Shown: one piece after another, positions 39,201 to 47,460 of the stretch
How the letters are laid out: every line of letters starts with the position of its first letter
How positions within the stretch are numbered: position 1 is the first letter of the stretch
Assembly: GCA_937139155.1 (NCBI GenBank)
Contig: CAKZPI010000004.1
Coordinates: forward strand, 1 to 60,856
Direction: 5' to 3'
DNA: 60,856 nucleotides
DNA from: an uncultured Flavobacteriales bacterium
Lineage (GTDB): Bacteria > Bacteroidota > Bacteroidia > Flavobacteriales > JBLHRE01
Made by a program: the position numbers and the translations under genes
The notes under the pieces: model-generated
Told to the model about the DNA's origin: nothing
Databases searched by the model: none
What the model saw: the letters and a program-made list of their open reading frames with translations, nothing else

Positions 39201-42200
39201 GTAGGAGGAACAAGGTCTGCATCTTCAATCACAACCGTATCAGAGGCCACACAGCAATTGCTTGAGGTAACCGTCACATAATAGGTTCCGGCACTTAAAC
39301 CGGTAATGGTTTGGGTAGTTGCACCCGTATTCCATAGGTAAGAATAAGGCTCTGCTCCTGCTCCACCTGAAACATTTGCAGTAGCAGTTCCGTCAGAGGC
39401 ACTAGGGCATGTGGCATCGTTCTTAGAAATCACAGTGGCAAACGGACGGCCAATTTCAGAGTAACGAACATCCAACTGAGAGAAGTTATAGAACCCGAAA
39501 CGACCTGGGTCAAAGGATCCGTCTACGTCAAATACCTTCACTCCATTGATCCAGATTTTGATGTTGTTTTCACCATAGGCTGCCTTGAAGTGGTAGTTGG
39601 TATAATCAGACCATCCACCCATTGAGGTATTGGTTCCTAAGATTTCAACCCCTGGATTGGTTTTACCCCAAAGTAGGTGGTAAGAATCTTCAATGGTATT
39701 AATCCCTGAGGCGTTTACACGCGAAAGGGTCATTCGGGCCGGAGCCAACTCACCATACTTGGATTGAGGGTTTTGCTTCCAGTCGAAAAGGATGAATTCA
39801 TAATCCGTAGTTGAGGCTGGATAATCAGGGTTTTGGAAACCCATTACAAAGCCGATGAAATCATCATCAACCGTGGTTTCAACCACTATATCGCCTTCAA
39901 TAACTGTATTGATTTGTACTGTGTCTTCAACATAGAAGGTGGCTTCTGCATTCAAGAGCTGAACCACTTCATTGTTGTGGGTGGTGGTGGTATCTACCTC
40001 CCAGTCACCGTTTCCTTGAATTCCCTCAATGCTCCATCCAGAAGCTAAGGTTGTAGGTTCAAAGCAATCAAGCACAACATTCACAGTGGCGGTAGTGGTT
40101 GACTGGTTACCATCGTCATCAATGGCAATAAGGGTAACAGTATTTAATCCTTCGTCCTCACAAGTGAATTCATTCGGAGTCAAGATTAGGGTATCAATGG
40201 CACAATTATCAAAAGAACCATTGTCTACATCATAGGCTGAAACTGAAGCCGAATCATTTTGGCCCAAATTCAAGGTAATGGCTTGTCCGATGGCAGTTGG
40301 TGCGATGGTATCAAGAACCGTTACCGTGGCGGTACAAGTATCTAATGAACCTGTATTGCTTTGAACAATAAGCTGAACGGTATTTGGCCCTTTATCCGCG
40401 CAAGCGAAACTAGCTGGCTCAACCCACATGGTATCAATTCCGGTAGCCGCATCAGAACCATCATCCACGAAGCTGGCGTCAATGGTAAAGGCGCCTGAAG
40501 CATCTAAATAAATGGTTGTGTCTTTACAACGGGCTTCGGGTTTAGGTTCAATCACGGTAATGGTTGACTCACAGAAATTTGAGTTTCCAGAAGGATCAAC
40601 CGCAAAGTAGGTAATGTTGTTTGTGCCCACATCTGCTGAGGTGAACAAGGTCTGAGAAGCAGAATAGGTAATCGGACCACAATTGTCTCTACCTGCCAAC
40701 TGATTATTTACATAATTCGGGGGTAAGGTATACTGACCATTGTTGTCAAGGTAAACCGTATCAGGCTTACAGCAGCAAACCTCAGGTGGAAGGGTATCAA
40801 GCACCGTAACATTTGCTGGGGTGGTTGATGTATTTCCTTTGGCATCTACAACCGTGAGTTGAACGGTATTGCCTCCTAATTCTGTACAGTCAAAACTGGT
40901 TTGATCAATATAGAATGAGTCTACTTCACAATTATCGTAAGAACCGCTATCAAAATCAGAAGCTTCTACCTGAGCCTGTCCGAAAATATCAAGATAAACC
41001 GTCACAGCCTGATCAACAGGAACCGGTGGAAGTGAATCTATTACAAGAACGGTAACCGTTGTAGTTCCTACATTTCCAGAGGCATCTACTGCGGTAAGAG
41101 TAACCATGTTTTCGTGGCCTATATCGTCGCAGTCAAAGGTATTCGGGTCTATATATAAGGTGTCAAGGGCACAATTATCATTTGAACCATTGTCAACATC
41201 ATTGGCATCAATTACCGCTGTTCCGCTAGAGTCAAGGTAAACCGTAAGGTTTTGTCCAATTGCATTTGGGGCAATGGTATCTTGATCAGAAATGGTAAAG
41301 TTAGCCGTGCTCACACAACAGTTGGCGTCTGAAATGGTTACTGAATATGATCCAGCACCCAAGCCTGAAATGGATTGGGTTGTGTCGCCAGTACTCCAGT
41401 TGTATGAATAAGGGGCTGTTCCTGAACCAGAAGGAATGGCCGTGGCCGATCCATCATTGGCTGCAGGGCAAGTTGCATTGTTCAAAGAAATCAAGGCATT
41501 GAAAGGCTCTCCGAATTCTGTATACCGAACATGGGGCTGAGAGAAGTTATAGAATCCAAATTTTCCGGTTTGGAAACTTCCGTTCTCATCAAATACAAGG
41601 TTTCCGTCAATGAACACCTTCACATTGCTTGCGGTGTACTCAACTCGGAAATCATACATCTGATTATCAACCCATCCTCCCATTGAGGTATTGGTTGCCA
41701 AAACCTCAACTTCCGGAACGTTTTTACACCATAATAAGCTATAGATATCTGATTCACTTGTGATGTTGGTTGCGTTTACACGCGAAAGATTCATTCCCGC
41801 GTAAGCGTAGCCACCACAAGAAGACTTGTATTGGGTGGCACTCTTCCAATCGAAGAGTATGTAGTTATGGTCGTTTTCGGTTGCAACCGAAGAAGGGTCT
41901 TGGTATCCGAGAACGAATCCCATGAAATCATCATCCACGGTAGTTTCCACTCCAAACGAACCTTCAATAACCGTATTGAAATAGTCATTGGGGCTTACGT
42001 AGAAAGTAGGATTTAAATTTTCTTTTTGTTTCAAAGAAGAACCATCGGGTTCAACCTCCCAGGTTCCGTCAGCCGGCGGACCCTGTTGAGACCAGGTATT
42101 CAGGTCAATGTTTTCTTTACAAGCTCCGGCTACCACATCCACTATGGCCTGAGCTGAAGAAGAGTTCCCAAAATTATCGGTCACCGTTAGGGTAACTGTG

Positions 42201-43525
42201 TTTAATCCTGCATCGGCACATGTAAATACATCCGGGTTTACATGGTAAGAAGCAATTCCACAATTATCGGTTGAGCCCCCATCAACGTCTAAACCGGTTA
42301 TTTGAATGGAACCGGTAGAATCTATGATGGCTGTATAATTTTGAGTTACAATGCTGGGAGCAATGGTATCTTGGTCTGAAATGGTAACCGATCCGGTGGC
42401 AACACAACAGTTGGCCGAAGTTACGGTTACGTTGTAGGTTCCAACGGAAAGTCCTGTAGCCGTCTTTGAGGTATCCCCATTCGACCATTGGTAGGTGAAG
42501 GGCCCGATACCCCCTGAGGTGGTTTCAGCCGTTGCGGTACCATCAGCGGCACCCGGACAAGAAGCATTGGTAAGTGTTGGAGCAACTTCGAAGGGCTTAG
42601 AGAATCCGTTGTATCTAACATAAGGCTGTGAGAAATTATAAAATCCAAAACGACCGTTTTGGAAAGAACCATTCACATCAAAGATTAGAACATTATTTAT
42701 GTAGATTTTCACATTCGAGGCGAAGTACTCAGCTCGGAAGGTGTAGGTGGTATTGTCTTGCCAACCCCCCATTGAGCTGTTGGTATCAAGAATATTTGCA
42801 CCCGGGTGATTCTTACACCAGAACATGCTGTATTGGTCGCTGGTGGTTGATGCCGTACCGTTAATTTCGGTAAGGGTCATCCTGCCAAAGGCGGTTCCTC
42901 CACAACTTGACTTATACTGATCACCTTGTTTCCAATCAAAAAGCAAGAAGTTAAAAGTAGAATCATCGTTTCCTGAAGGGTCTTGGTAACCAAGAACAAA
43001 TCCGATCAGATCATCATCAACAGTGGTTTCAACTTCAAAAGACCCTTCCACTACCGTATTATAGTAGTCGCCAGAACTCACAAAGAAGGTGGCCTCCCCA
43101 TTTACTTTTTGAAGAACCGTGGTTCCGTCAACCGAAACTTCATATTCCCCGTCTGCGGTGTCCCCTTCCTGTTGCCAGGTATTAAGGTCTACAAGTTCAG
43201 AGCAAGTGGCTTCAATGGTAACCTGAGCAGACTGAGAAGTTTGGTTTCCTGCTGAGTCAGTGGCCGTAAGCAATACGGTATTGGTACCAATGTCTGAACA
43301 ATCAAAACTTGACTGGCTAAGCGACAAGCTTGCAATTCCGCAATTGTCGGTTGAACCATTGTCAACCTCACTGGGCAGAATCGTGACCGTTCCTGAATTC
43401 CCTGTAGAGACTGTAATGTCTTGAGTAATTACTGTTGGGGGTGTGTTGTCGTTAACACATTGGGCTGAGGCATTCATGTAAAACAGGAAGAAACCTGCAA
43501 ATGCCAGAAGTAATCTAGTCTTCAT
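33272..43525 (-). CDS. Giant T9SS-secreted modular adhesin (HYR, TSP-C-like, SprB, C-type lectin, GEVED)
   Basis: A 3,417-residue surface protein. The ATG at 43525 starts the signal peptide MKTRLLLAFAGFFLFYMNASAQ. I count 22 HYR-like units of 75-80 residues (DNGSxDNCGIxxLxxxxxxFxC pattern). Four copies resemble the thrombospondin C-terminal lectin-like domain (DDDxIGFVLGYQDP, MGGW, GRFGFYNFSQP; about 108-310, 472-670, 1150-1350, 1830-2040). Each is followed by one SprB repeat (ATCPGAADGTAT ... GTYxVTVTxxNCC). A C-type lectin domain (about 2890-3020) sits inside a further HYR domain. A GEVED domain (about 3155-3300) and a T9SS sorting domain (NLYPNPV, from about 3335) close it. It probably binds glycans or surfaces; calcium binding by the acidic loops is likely. 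Gliding is possible but not shown. Confidence 0.9.
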   Translation of the reverse strand: MKTRLLLAFAGFFLFYMNASAQCVNDNTPPTVITQDITVSTGNSGTVTILPSEVDNGSTDNCGIASLSLSQSSFDCSDIGTNTVLLTATDSAGNQTSQSAQVTIEATCSELVDLNTWQQEGDTADGEYEVSVDGTTVLQKVNGEATFFVSSGDYYNTVVEGSFEVETTVDDDLIGFVLGYQDPSGNDDSTFNFLLFDWKQGDQYKSSCGGTAFGRMTLTEINGTASTTSDQYSMFWCKNHPGANILDTNSSMGGWQDNTTYTFRAEYFASNVKIYINNVLIFDVNGSFQNGRFGFYNFSQPYVRYNGFSKPFEVAPTLTNASCPGAADGTATAETTSGGIGPFTYQWSNGDTSKTATGLSVGTYNVTVTSANCCVATGSVTISDQDTIAPSIVTQNYTAIIDSTGSIQITGLDVDGGSTDNCGIASYHVNPDVFTCADAGLNTVTLTVTDNFGNSSSAQAIVDVVAGACKENIDLNTWSQQGPPADGTWEVEPDGSSLKQKENLNPTFYVSPNDYFNTVIEGSFGVETTVDDDFMGFVLGYQDPSSVATENDHNYILFDWKSATQYKSSCGGYAYAGMNLSRVNATNITSESDIYSLLWCKNVPEVEVLATNTSMGGWVDNQMYDFRVEYTASNVKVFIDGNLVFDENGSFQTGKFGFYNFSQPHVRYTEFGEPFNALISLNNATCPAANDGSATAIPSGSGTAPYSYNWSTGDTTQSISGLGAGSYSVTISDANCCVSTANFTISDQDTIAPNAIGQNLTVYLDSSGTAVIDANDVDNGSNDNCALDTLYIDPNTFDCDDIGHENMVTLTAVDASGNVGTTTVTVLVIDSLPPVPVDQAVTVYLDIFGQAQVEASDFDSGSYDNCEVDSFYIDQTSFDCTELGGNTVQLTVVDAKGNTSTTPANVTVLDTLPPEVCCCKPDTVYLDNNGQYTLPPNYVNNQLAGRDNCGPITYSASQTLFTSADVGTNNITYFAVDPSGNSNFCESTITVIEPKPEARCKDTTIYLDASGAFTIDASFVDDGSDAATGIDTMWVEPASFACADKGPNTVQLIVQSNTGSLDTCTATVTVLDTIAPTAIGQAITLNLGQNDSASVSAYDVDNGSFDNCAIDTLILTPNEFTCEDEGLNTVTLIAIDDDGNQSTTTATVNVVLDCFEPTTLASGWSIEGIQGNGDWEVDTTTTHNNEVVQLLNAEATFYVEDTVQINTVIEGDIVVETTVDDDFIGFVMGFQNPDYPASTTDYEFILFDWKQNPQSKYGELAPARMTLSRVNASGINTIEDSYHLLWGKTNPGVEILGTNTSMGGWSDYTNYHFKAAYGENNIKIWINGVKVFDVDGSFDPGRFGFYNFSQLDVRYSEIGRPFATVISKNDATCPSASDGTATANVSGGAGAEPYSYLWNTGATTQTITGLSAGTYYVTVTSSNCCVASDTVVIEDADLVPPTALAQDITVFLDANCQVTIDGSDVDNGSSDNCGIDTILVSPNVFTSNESGQNLVTMVVIDNSGNSDTVTATVTVEDTILPTPIAEDLTVYLDQNGQASIEVSDINNGSFDNCGLDTLYLDTTNFDCSDLGPNPVVLTAVDIYNLTNTDPAIVTVVDTIAPTVSCQPDTLILDGSGNATLLVSNIVTSSSDNCGVVSTIASQTQFTTADVGDNQVVVTVRDAGGNVSTCTTNVYIEYPAPGALCQDTTVYLDASGNVSIDPSYVDAGSSADAGIDTMWVQPATFNCSNVGVNQVALIIKDNFGQMDTCYANVTVLDTLPPTAIAQSIVRGFNASGIVTVDASEINDGSYDNCAIDTMFITPNTFGCSEEGVNTVVLTVIDNQGLVSTDTATVTIDKDCSEDQSLAAWSIEGDPSRGDWTVDTTVSAQNLVYQTLNDDATFFVSDQIFINQVIEGNFSVESTADDDMIGFVLGFQNPDQPGNTTDHEYILFDWKQNSQLKNGTVAPAQMTLSRVNATSIDTEQEEYDLLWGKVAPGIEILGTNASQGGWADYGQNSFKVSYTESNIKIWINGSKVFDVEGNFAPGRFGFYNFSQPFVWYNGVQQPFAVAIDKENATCPGAADGSATAHITPGGGTAPYSYQWNTGATSQSISNLSAGTYYVTVTAANCCTASDTIVISDQDTTRPVPVSKDITVYLDANCQVTIQGSDVDNGSTDNCAVDTIIVSPNVFTSNESGQNTVTMTVIDVNGNIDSTTATVTVEDTIKPTIITQNATVYLDQNGLGSITLADVNDGSFDNCELDTLVVDTTEFDCSDLGANTVTVSGTDIYGLSNSAPATVTVLDTILPTVSCQPDTLILDGNGEATLLVSDILVTQSDNCGVISTQVSQSLWTTNDIGTNPVSLIVRDAAGNIGTCTTTVTILEPKPGAICKDTTVYLDANGLVSIDPSFVDGGSFSNAGIDTLYVYPDAFGCQEVGANTVNLVVVNSFGQSDTCQATVTVVDTLAPVAVCQDITIQLDANGNANISGGDIDGGSSDACGVVSLQASQTAFDCSHIGVNTVTLTVTDANGNTSTCTANVTVEDQTPPVLSCQPADAYLNAFGIAVVDANQFITSATDACGIDTVYLSQDFFGCADAGSNSITVFAVDVNGNTSTCTTTVTVIDTIAPLAVCQDITVALGPNNDVTILPGDVDNGSSDNCQVASIALDQTYFDCTHIGQNTVTLTVTDASGNQTVCTATVTVEDNNAPVALCKNLLGELGPNGLYTLDPNSIDNGSYDDCGQPVSLSVDKSVFDCNDIGQNTVTLTATDASGNTSTCTATVTIEDNEIPNALCQDITVYLDQNGNVSILPQDLDAGSTDNCSANLSYSASQTQFSCDDVGENTVTLTVTDSEGNSAICQSTVTVIDSTVEVHVSAVPDITVNCNESTSPVTWTAPSYYATSDICQVTCDTTTNQIPGFIYMGELNGHRYYCSATNNFTWEQAKNSAASNGGYLVTINDANENAFLNNVVLANYAWIGYNDEASEGNFVWANGEGSTYSNWVTGEPNNSAAVSCPQPGADFAVMRAANGKWYDRGSCEEFEFIMEIPCYNAHLTATQIAGPQNGSVLPAGTHTITYEVTDAISGASSTSSFDVTVEPDTIAPIAICRDITVMADSAGNVSITADDVNNGSYDECSGVASMSVSPSTFSGEGVYMTTLTVIDSAGNVGTCMSTINVVGPNNHDYCESYAQVTSYEWIQEIEAPALDNFSGNDGGYGDYTFLSASSPAGSNVSMTLTPSYAGAQYDEYWSVYIDLNNDGDFTDQGERVYRNFGTGVINAQFSLPLDAAEGVTRMRVIMKWGCYANGPCDVIPYGEVEDYSFNIQSGPIKTDGTVDFGQAWYNGDQNDVNQVDNPIEFTNLYPNPVVQTVGDILTVEFRIAESTSNLGIRVFDMTGNEVYIEDVIQVEAGINEANVNVATLPAGMYFIEIGDENDAKYTGKFIVMD

Positions 43526-43884
43526 AATGGATGTGTAAAGGTTTAGCGATAGAAACAATTTTAAAGTCAATAAAATCAGGACACGCAAAAGCTCATTTCT
43601 TCACCTCCATTGCTGCGTTTGCGGTACCTAAAAAAGTTTGAGTGGAGCGGAACCCAATAATCAGGACTCACCCTCTTTCAAGCATTGACAAAGTCAGGCA
43701 TAAATTCAAGCGATTCATATGACCCCTCTCAAAGCTCGCTGTGATTCTGCTCAAAGAAGTTTCTGATTTTCAATAGGAATTTTAAGGTCGGCCTATGACT
43801 CTTGTCAAATTCGGGGAAGGCTCATTGAATATGCTGGGGCTTTTACTCAACTTAGGGTTTCATTCAACCAAAACTCCTTAAATC
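43526..43884. other. Divergent intergenic region
   Basis: These 359 bp separate the starts of two T9SS-cargo genes and must hold both promoters. No perfect TAnnTTTG box, repeat or RNA gene was recognised on either strand. Confidence 0.35.
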
Positions 43885-46221
43885 ATGGGTCGATCTTTAT
43901 TCGCTCTCCTCATTTTAATCAGCCTTTCTCTTCCCTATTCCCTCTTCGGGCAAATTGCCGCACCGGAGGCGGAGGATGTTTTTGGGGGTCGGATTTTAGG
44001 CATAACAGGTATTTCCTTAGGAGGAGACTCCTCTCGCATTTTCATTTCAACAGAATCTGCCAACTCCTTATTTTATTCGAAATCAACGGGTAGTCATGCA
44101 GCCAATACCCAGTTTGAAGCTTTTAAGGTCCTTCCGGTAGGGTCAGCTTCCGCTGGATTGGGATCTTCCATTCAATTTATCGCGGCCCATGAAGGATCCC
44201 AAGGATTGGTTTTCGCTCATCCCAACGGACTAGAAATTAGCCTTCCCCCCTATTCTTCATCGATTTCCCTTTCTAATTTTATGATCAGTGATTTGCACAT
44301 TGAAGGGAACCATGTTTTTTGGATGGATGGATCGAATTTCAATTTCGGAACCTTGGATGCCACAGGAACCTATACCTCCGGGGCAGGTTCTCCAATTACC
44401 CTTCCTAGCTCTGGCTTTCCCATGCAAATGGAAATAAACCCTTCCAACAACCTTATTTATATTCTGGTCGGAGGCAGCTCTCCCCTTCTTTACAAGTCTT
44501 CCGATTCTTATTCCTCCCTTACCAGCTCCAGCAGTTTCTCTTCGGTTTCCTTAACGGGATTTTCAAGCAGTACCGAGTGGAGAACCTTGGGCATTTCTCA
44601 ATCTGGGAGAATATTTATTGGTGGACATGAAAATGCTCCTCCTACCAAATACATCCGCTATACAGACAATGAGCTGATTTGGGTGGATGCTGTTTTAGGA
44701 GGAGTTAGCAACGGAGTTAGCGGAGCAAACCTTGAAATTGGTTTGAGCAATCATATTTATTTCGGAAGCATTTTCTCGGCAAACAATGGCCTTTCATGGT
44801 CTGCCATTGGAAATGCTGGTTTAGAAACCAACCCCAACGACGGAAGGATAATGACCCATCCTCAAGATGACTCCCTCATGTTGGTTACTACAGACATGGG
44901 TTTGGCGGCAAGTCTAGATGCAGGCAATACCCTATTTGAAATCAATGAGGGAATTGAAGCCGTACAGGTGAATGATTTAGACATGACCCTAAACAAAGAA
45001 AATGCCTGGGTGGCCAGTAAGTCTGGAATTCGAAAGGTAAGTCATTATCAAACCAGCCCGCAATGGTCTTCTGCCATCTACCCCAATGGAGATGGATCAC
45101 CTTATTATAGTGTAGCCATGGAACCAGAAGATACCAATCAAGTTTATGTAGGTAATGTGCGGGTGTATAAGACCTTAGATGGAGGAGCCAATTGGACTTT
45201 GGTTTTCAGCCCTGAATCAACCCCCTATAATTTCCCTAACTATGCCAGCGGCTGTATGGCCCTTGAAGTGGCTCCTTGGGATTCTGCCTTGGTTATGGCC
45301 GGATACCAAGTTTTTGATGGAGATGAAGGCGGACTCTTCCTTTCGGTGGATGCGGGCAGCACTTGGACTCAAATATTAATTGAGGCCTCAGGCCTGGGCT
45401 TTGATGTAGATGTAAGTGATATTGCCTTTAATATTGAAGGAAATGATACCGTGGCCTATGTATCTGTGCTTTATGATTTGAGCTCACCACAAGGTAGAAG
45501 CATATACCGATTATTAAAATCAGGCACCACCTGGACCCCCAGTCAAGAATTCAATCCTGGAGGTACCTCAACGGGTTCAGCCATTGTTGCCAGTTTGGAA
45601 GATGTATTTATAAGTTCAACCGGAGACACCCTCTTAACCGTTGGAACCGATGCGGGTAACAATCATCCAATTGCCTATTATAAAATCATTTCGGGCAGTG
45701 GTTTATGGACCCCTTTCACCACCTCAGGATTTCCCTTTATAGCCGGTAAAAAAGGAAGGGCCATTACCCTTGGTGTGGATACCATTTACTGTGCAGTTGA
45801 TCATGAAATTTACATTCATACAAGCTCAGGCGCTTGGTCATTGGGGCATGCCTATCCAAGTGGAACCAAAATAGAGTTCTTGTATTTTGATGATTTATTG
45901 GCCGGAACGGGTACAGGTTTATACAATCATCCAAGTTCTGGTGGGAGCTCAATTGGTTTAGACGATGTGAAAAAGGACGAGCCCTTGGTTCTTAAAGCCT
46001 TCCCAAATCCTGTTGAAGGGGAATTGAATTTAGAGTTGAATCCGTATTACGGTCAAATAGGTTCTCTAAGAGTATTCACCCCAGATGGAAGCATGATTCA
46101 CTCGGAAAGGTATCATTCAAAATCCATTCAATTAAATACCAGCCAATGGGCCACCGGTATATATTTAATTGAAATTAGAACTTCCAGTGGGAAGGAGGAA
46201 ATGCTTCGAATTCTAAAATAG
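43885..46221 (+). CDS. T9SS-exported beta-propeller protein (sortilin/BNR-like)
   Basis: The 778-residue protein has a signal peptide (MGRSLFALLILISLSLPYSLFGQ). A long beta-rich region follows with Asp-box/BNR-like turns (SANNGLSWSAIGN, SLDAGNTLFEI, TLDGGANWTLVF, SVDAGSTWTQI), as in VPS10/sortilin-like propellers and sialidase-like exported proteins. No sialidase catalytic residues were identified. A T9SS type A sorting domain ends it (LKAFPNPVEGELNLELN to the C-terminus). It is divergent from the giant adhesin and convergent with the histidine kinase. The substrate is unknown. Confidence 0.82.
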   Translation: MGRSLFALLILISLSLPYSLFGQIAAPEAEDVFGGRILGITGISLGGDSSRIFISTESANSLFYSKSTGSHAANTQFEAFKVLPVGSASAGLGSSIQFIAAHEGSQGLVFAHPNGLEISLPPYSSSISLSNFMISDLHIEGNHVFWMDGSNFNFGTLDATGTYTSGAGSPITLPSSGFPMQMEINPSNNLIYILVGGSSPLLYKSSDSYSSLTSSSSFSSVSLTGFSSSTEWRTLGISQSGRIFIGGHENAPPTKYIRYTDNELIWVDAVLGGVSNGVSGANLEIGLSNHIYFGSIFSANNGLSWSAIGNAGLETNPNDGRIMTHPQDDSLMLVTTDMGLAASLDAGNTLFEINEGIEAVQVNDLDMTLNKENAWVASKSGIRKVSHYQTSPQWSSAIYPNGDGSPYYSVAMEPEDTNQVYVGNVRVYKTLDGGANWTLVFSPESTPYNFPNYASGCMALEVAPWDSALVMAGYQVFDGDEGGLFLSVDAGSTWTQILIEASGLGFDVDVSDIAFNIEGNDTVAYVSVLYDLSSPQGRSIYRLLKSGTTWTPSQEFNPGGTSTGSAIVASLEDVFISSTGDTLLTVGTDAGNNHPIAYYKIISGSGLWTPFTTSGFPFIAGKKGRAITLGVDTIYCAVDHEIYIHTSSGAWSLGHAYPSGTKIEFLYFDDLLAGTGTGLYNHPSSGGSSIGLDDVKKDEPLVLKAFPNPVEGELNLELNPYYGQIGSLRVFTPDGSMIHSERYHSKSIQLNTSQWATGIYLIEIRTSSGKEEMLRILK

Positions 46222-46230
46222 GTGTACTTA

Positions 46231-47451
46231 TTATTTGGGCATTTCCAGAAGCTTCCGGAAGGTAAAATGAAAGGTTGAGCCTTGATTGGAACTAGACTTA
46301 AGACGTATTTCCCCTTCTTGCCCTTCCACCATTTTATGCACGGTAGAAAGTCCAATTCCTGTCCCCTTATTTCCAAAGCGGTCTTTGGTGGCCCCTATTT
46401 CAAAAAGCTTGAACATTTTGGCTTGAAAATCAGGGTGTATCCCTGGTCCATTGTCTTCTACTTCAAAATGGTATTCGTTTTCTTTTTCAAGGATGCGAAT
46501 GGTAATTCTGGGCTTGTCCTTGTCGCAATACTTAATTGAATTGGTAACCAAATTCAACAAAACCTGGTCTAGGGCTACGGTATTTACATAGATTTTATCC
46601 AAATCAGACTTAAAATGAATCTCCGCATCATTATTGCCTCCTAATAAGGAAATAAAGTACTCATCATATTTTTCAAGCTCTACCCATTCTCTTTTTGTAT
46701 TGGCTTGGTCCACCAAAACCCGATGCTCAAGAAGCCGATCTATTAATACGGCCATATGGTTGGAGGATTTTTGAATGAGCTCTAATTTATACTTCAAGTC
46801 ATCCGAAATCTCATCGTCTTCAGACTGGATAAATCCAATTAGGGTTGAAATATTATGAATGGGAGACTTTAAGTCATGGGCAGCAACGAAAGCAAAGTTT
46901 TTCAAGTCTTCATTGGCGGCCCGAAGCTTGTCGTTCATGGCCTTCACCTTCTTTTTCTCAAGACGTAGCTCAAGCAAAAGCATAACCTGATTGGCCAATG
47001 TTTTGAGTTGGTTGATTTGCTTATCGCTTAAAACCTTAGGTTTTCGATCAATCACACAAAGGGTGCCAAGAGGCATATCGCCCTTACCATATAAAGGCAC
47101 TCCAGCGTAAAAGACAATATTGGGATCGTCCGTTACCAGAGGATTGTCTTTAAACCGATCATCCATTGTGGCATCCTCAACAATAAAAATGTCTTGAGCC
47201 TCAACATGAATGGCGTGTCCACAAAATGAGGTGGCCCTAGGTCCTTGGCTAAGCCCCAGACCCACTCTAGACTTAAACCATTGCCGGTCTGAGTCTACTA
47301 TACTCACCAAAGAAATCGGAGTATCGGCAATGCAGGATGCCAGCTTGGTTAATTGATCGAAGTCTTCCTCTGATGGAGAATCCAGAATATCGTATTCCTT
47401 CAAAACCTGAATTCTCAGGTCTTCTTCCCTAAAGGGTTTTGGCTCTAACAT
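46231..47451 (-). CDS. GAF-domain sensor histidine kinase
   Basis: The 406-residue protein has no membrane helix. A GAF domain fills about residues 20-165 (LASCIADTPISLVSIVDSDRQWFKS, SFCGHAI, FYAGVPLYGKGDMPLGTLCVID). A short coiled coil leads to the HisKA helix with H192 in AAHDLKSPIHNIS. The ATPase domain has an N box (NLVTNSIKYC), G1 (VEDNGPGI) and G2 (GTGIGLSTVHKM). It should be an active cytoplasmic kinase, but no response regulator lies nearby. It is a paralogue of the gene immediately upstream (9 bp gap), so the two probably form one transcript. Confidence 0.9.
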   Translation of the reverse strand: MLEPKPFREEDLRIQVLKEYDILDSPSEEDFDQLTKLASCIADTPISLVSIVDSDRQWFKSRVGLGLSQGPRATSFCGHAIHVEAQDIFIVEDATMDDRFKDNPLVTDDPNIVFYAGVPLYGKGDMPLGTLCVIDRKPKVLSDKQINQLKTLANQVMLLLELRLEKKKVKAMNDKLRAANEDLKNFAFVAAHDLKSPIHNISTLIGFIQSEDDEISDDLKYKLELIQKSSNHMAVLIDRLLEHRVLVDQANTKREWVELEKYDEYFISLLGGNNDAEIHFKSDLDKIYVNTVALDQVLLNLVTNSIKYCDKDKPRITIRILEKENEYHFEVEDNGPGIHPDFQAKMFKLFEIGATKDRFGNKGTGIGLSTVHKMVEGQEGEIRLKSSSNQGSTFHFTFRKLLEMPK

Positions 47452-47460
47452 AGTTGACGG

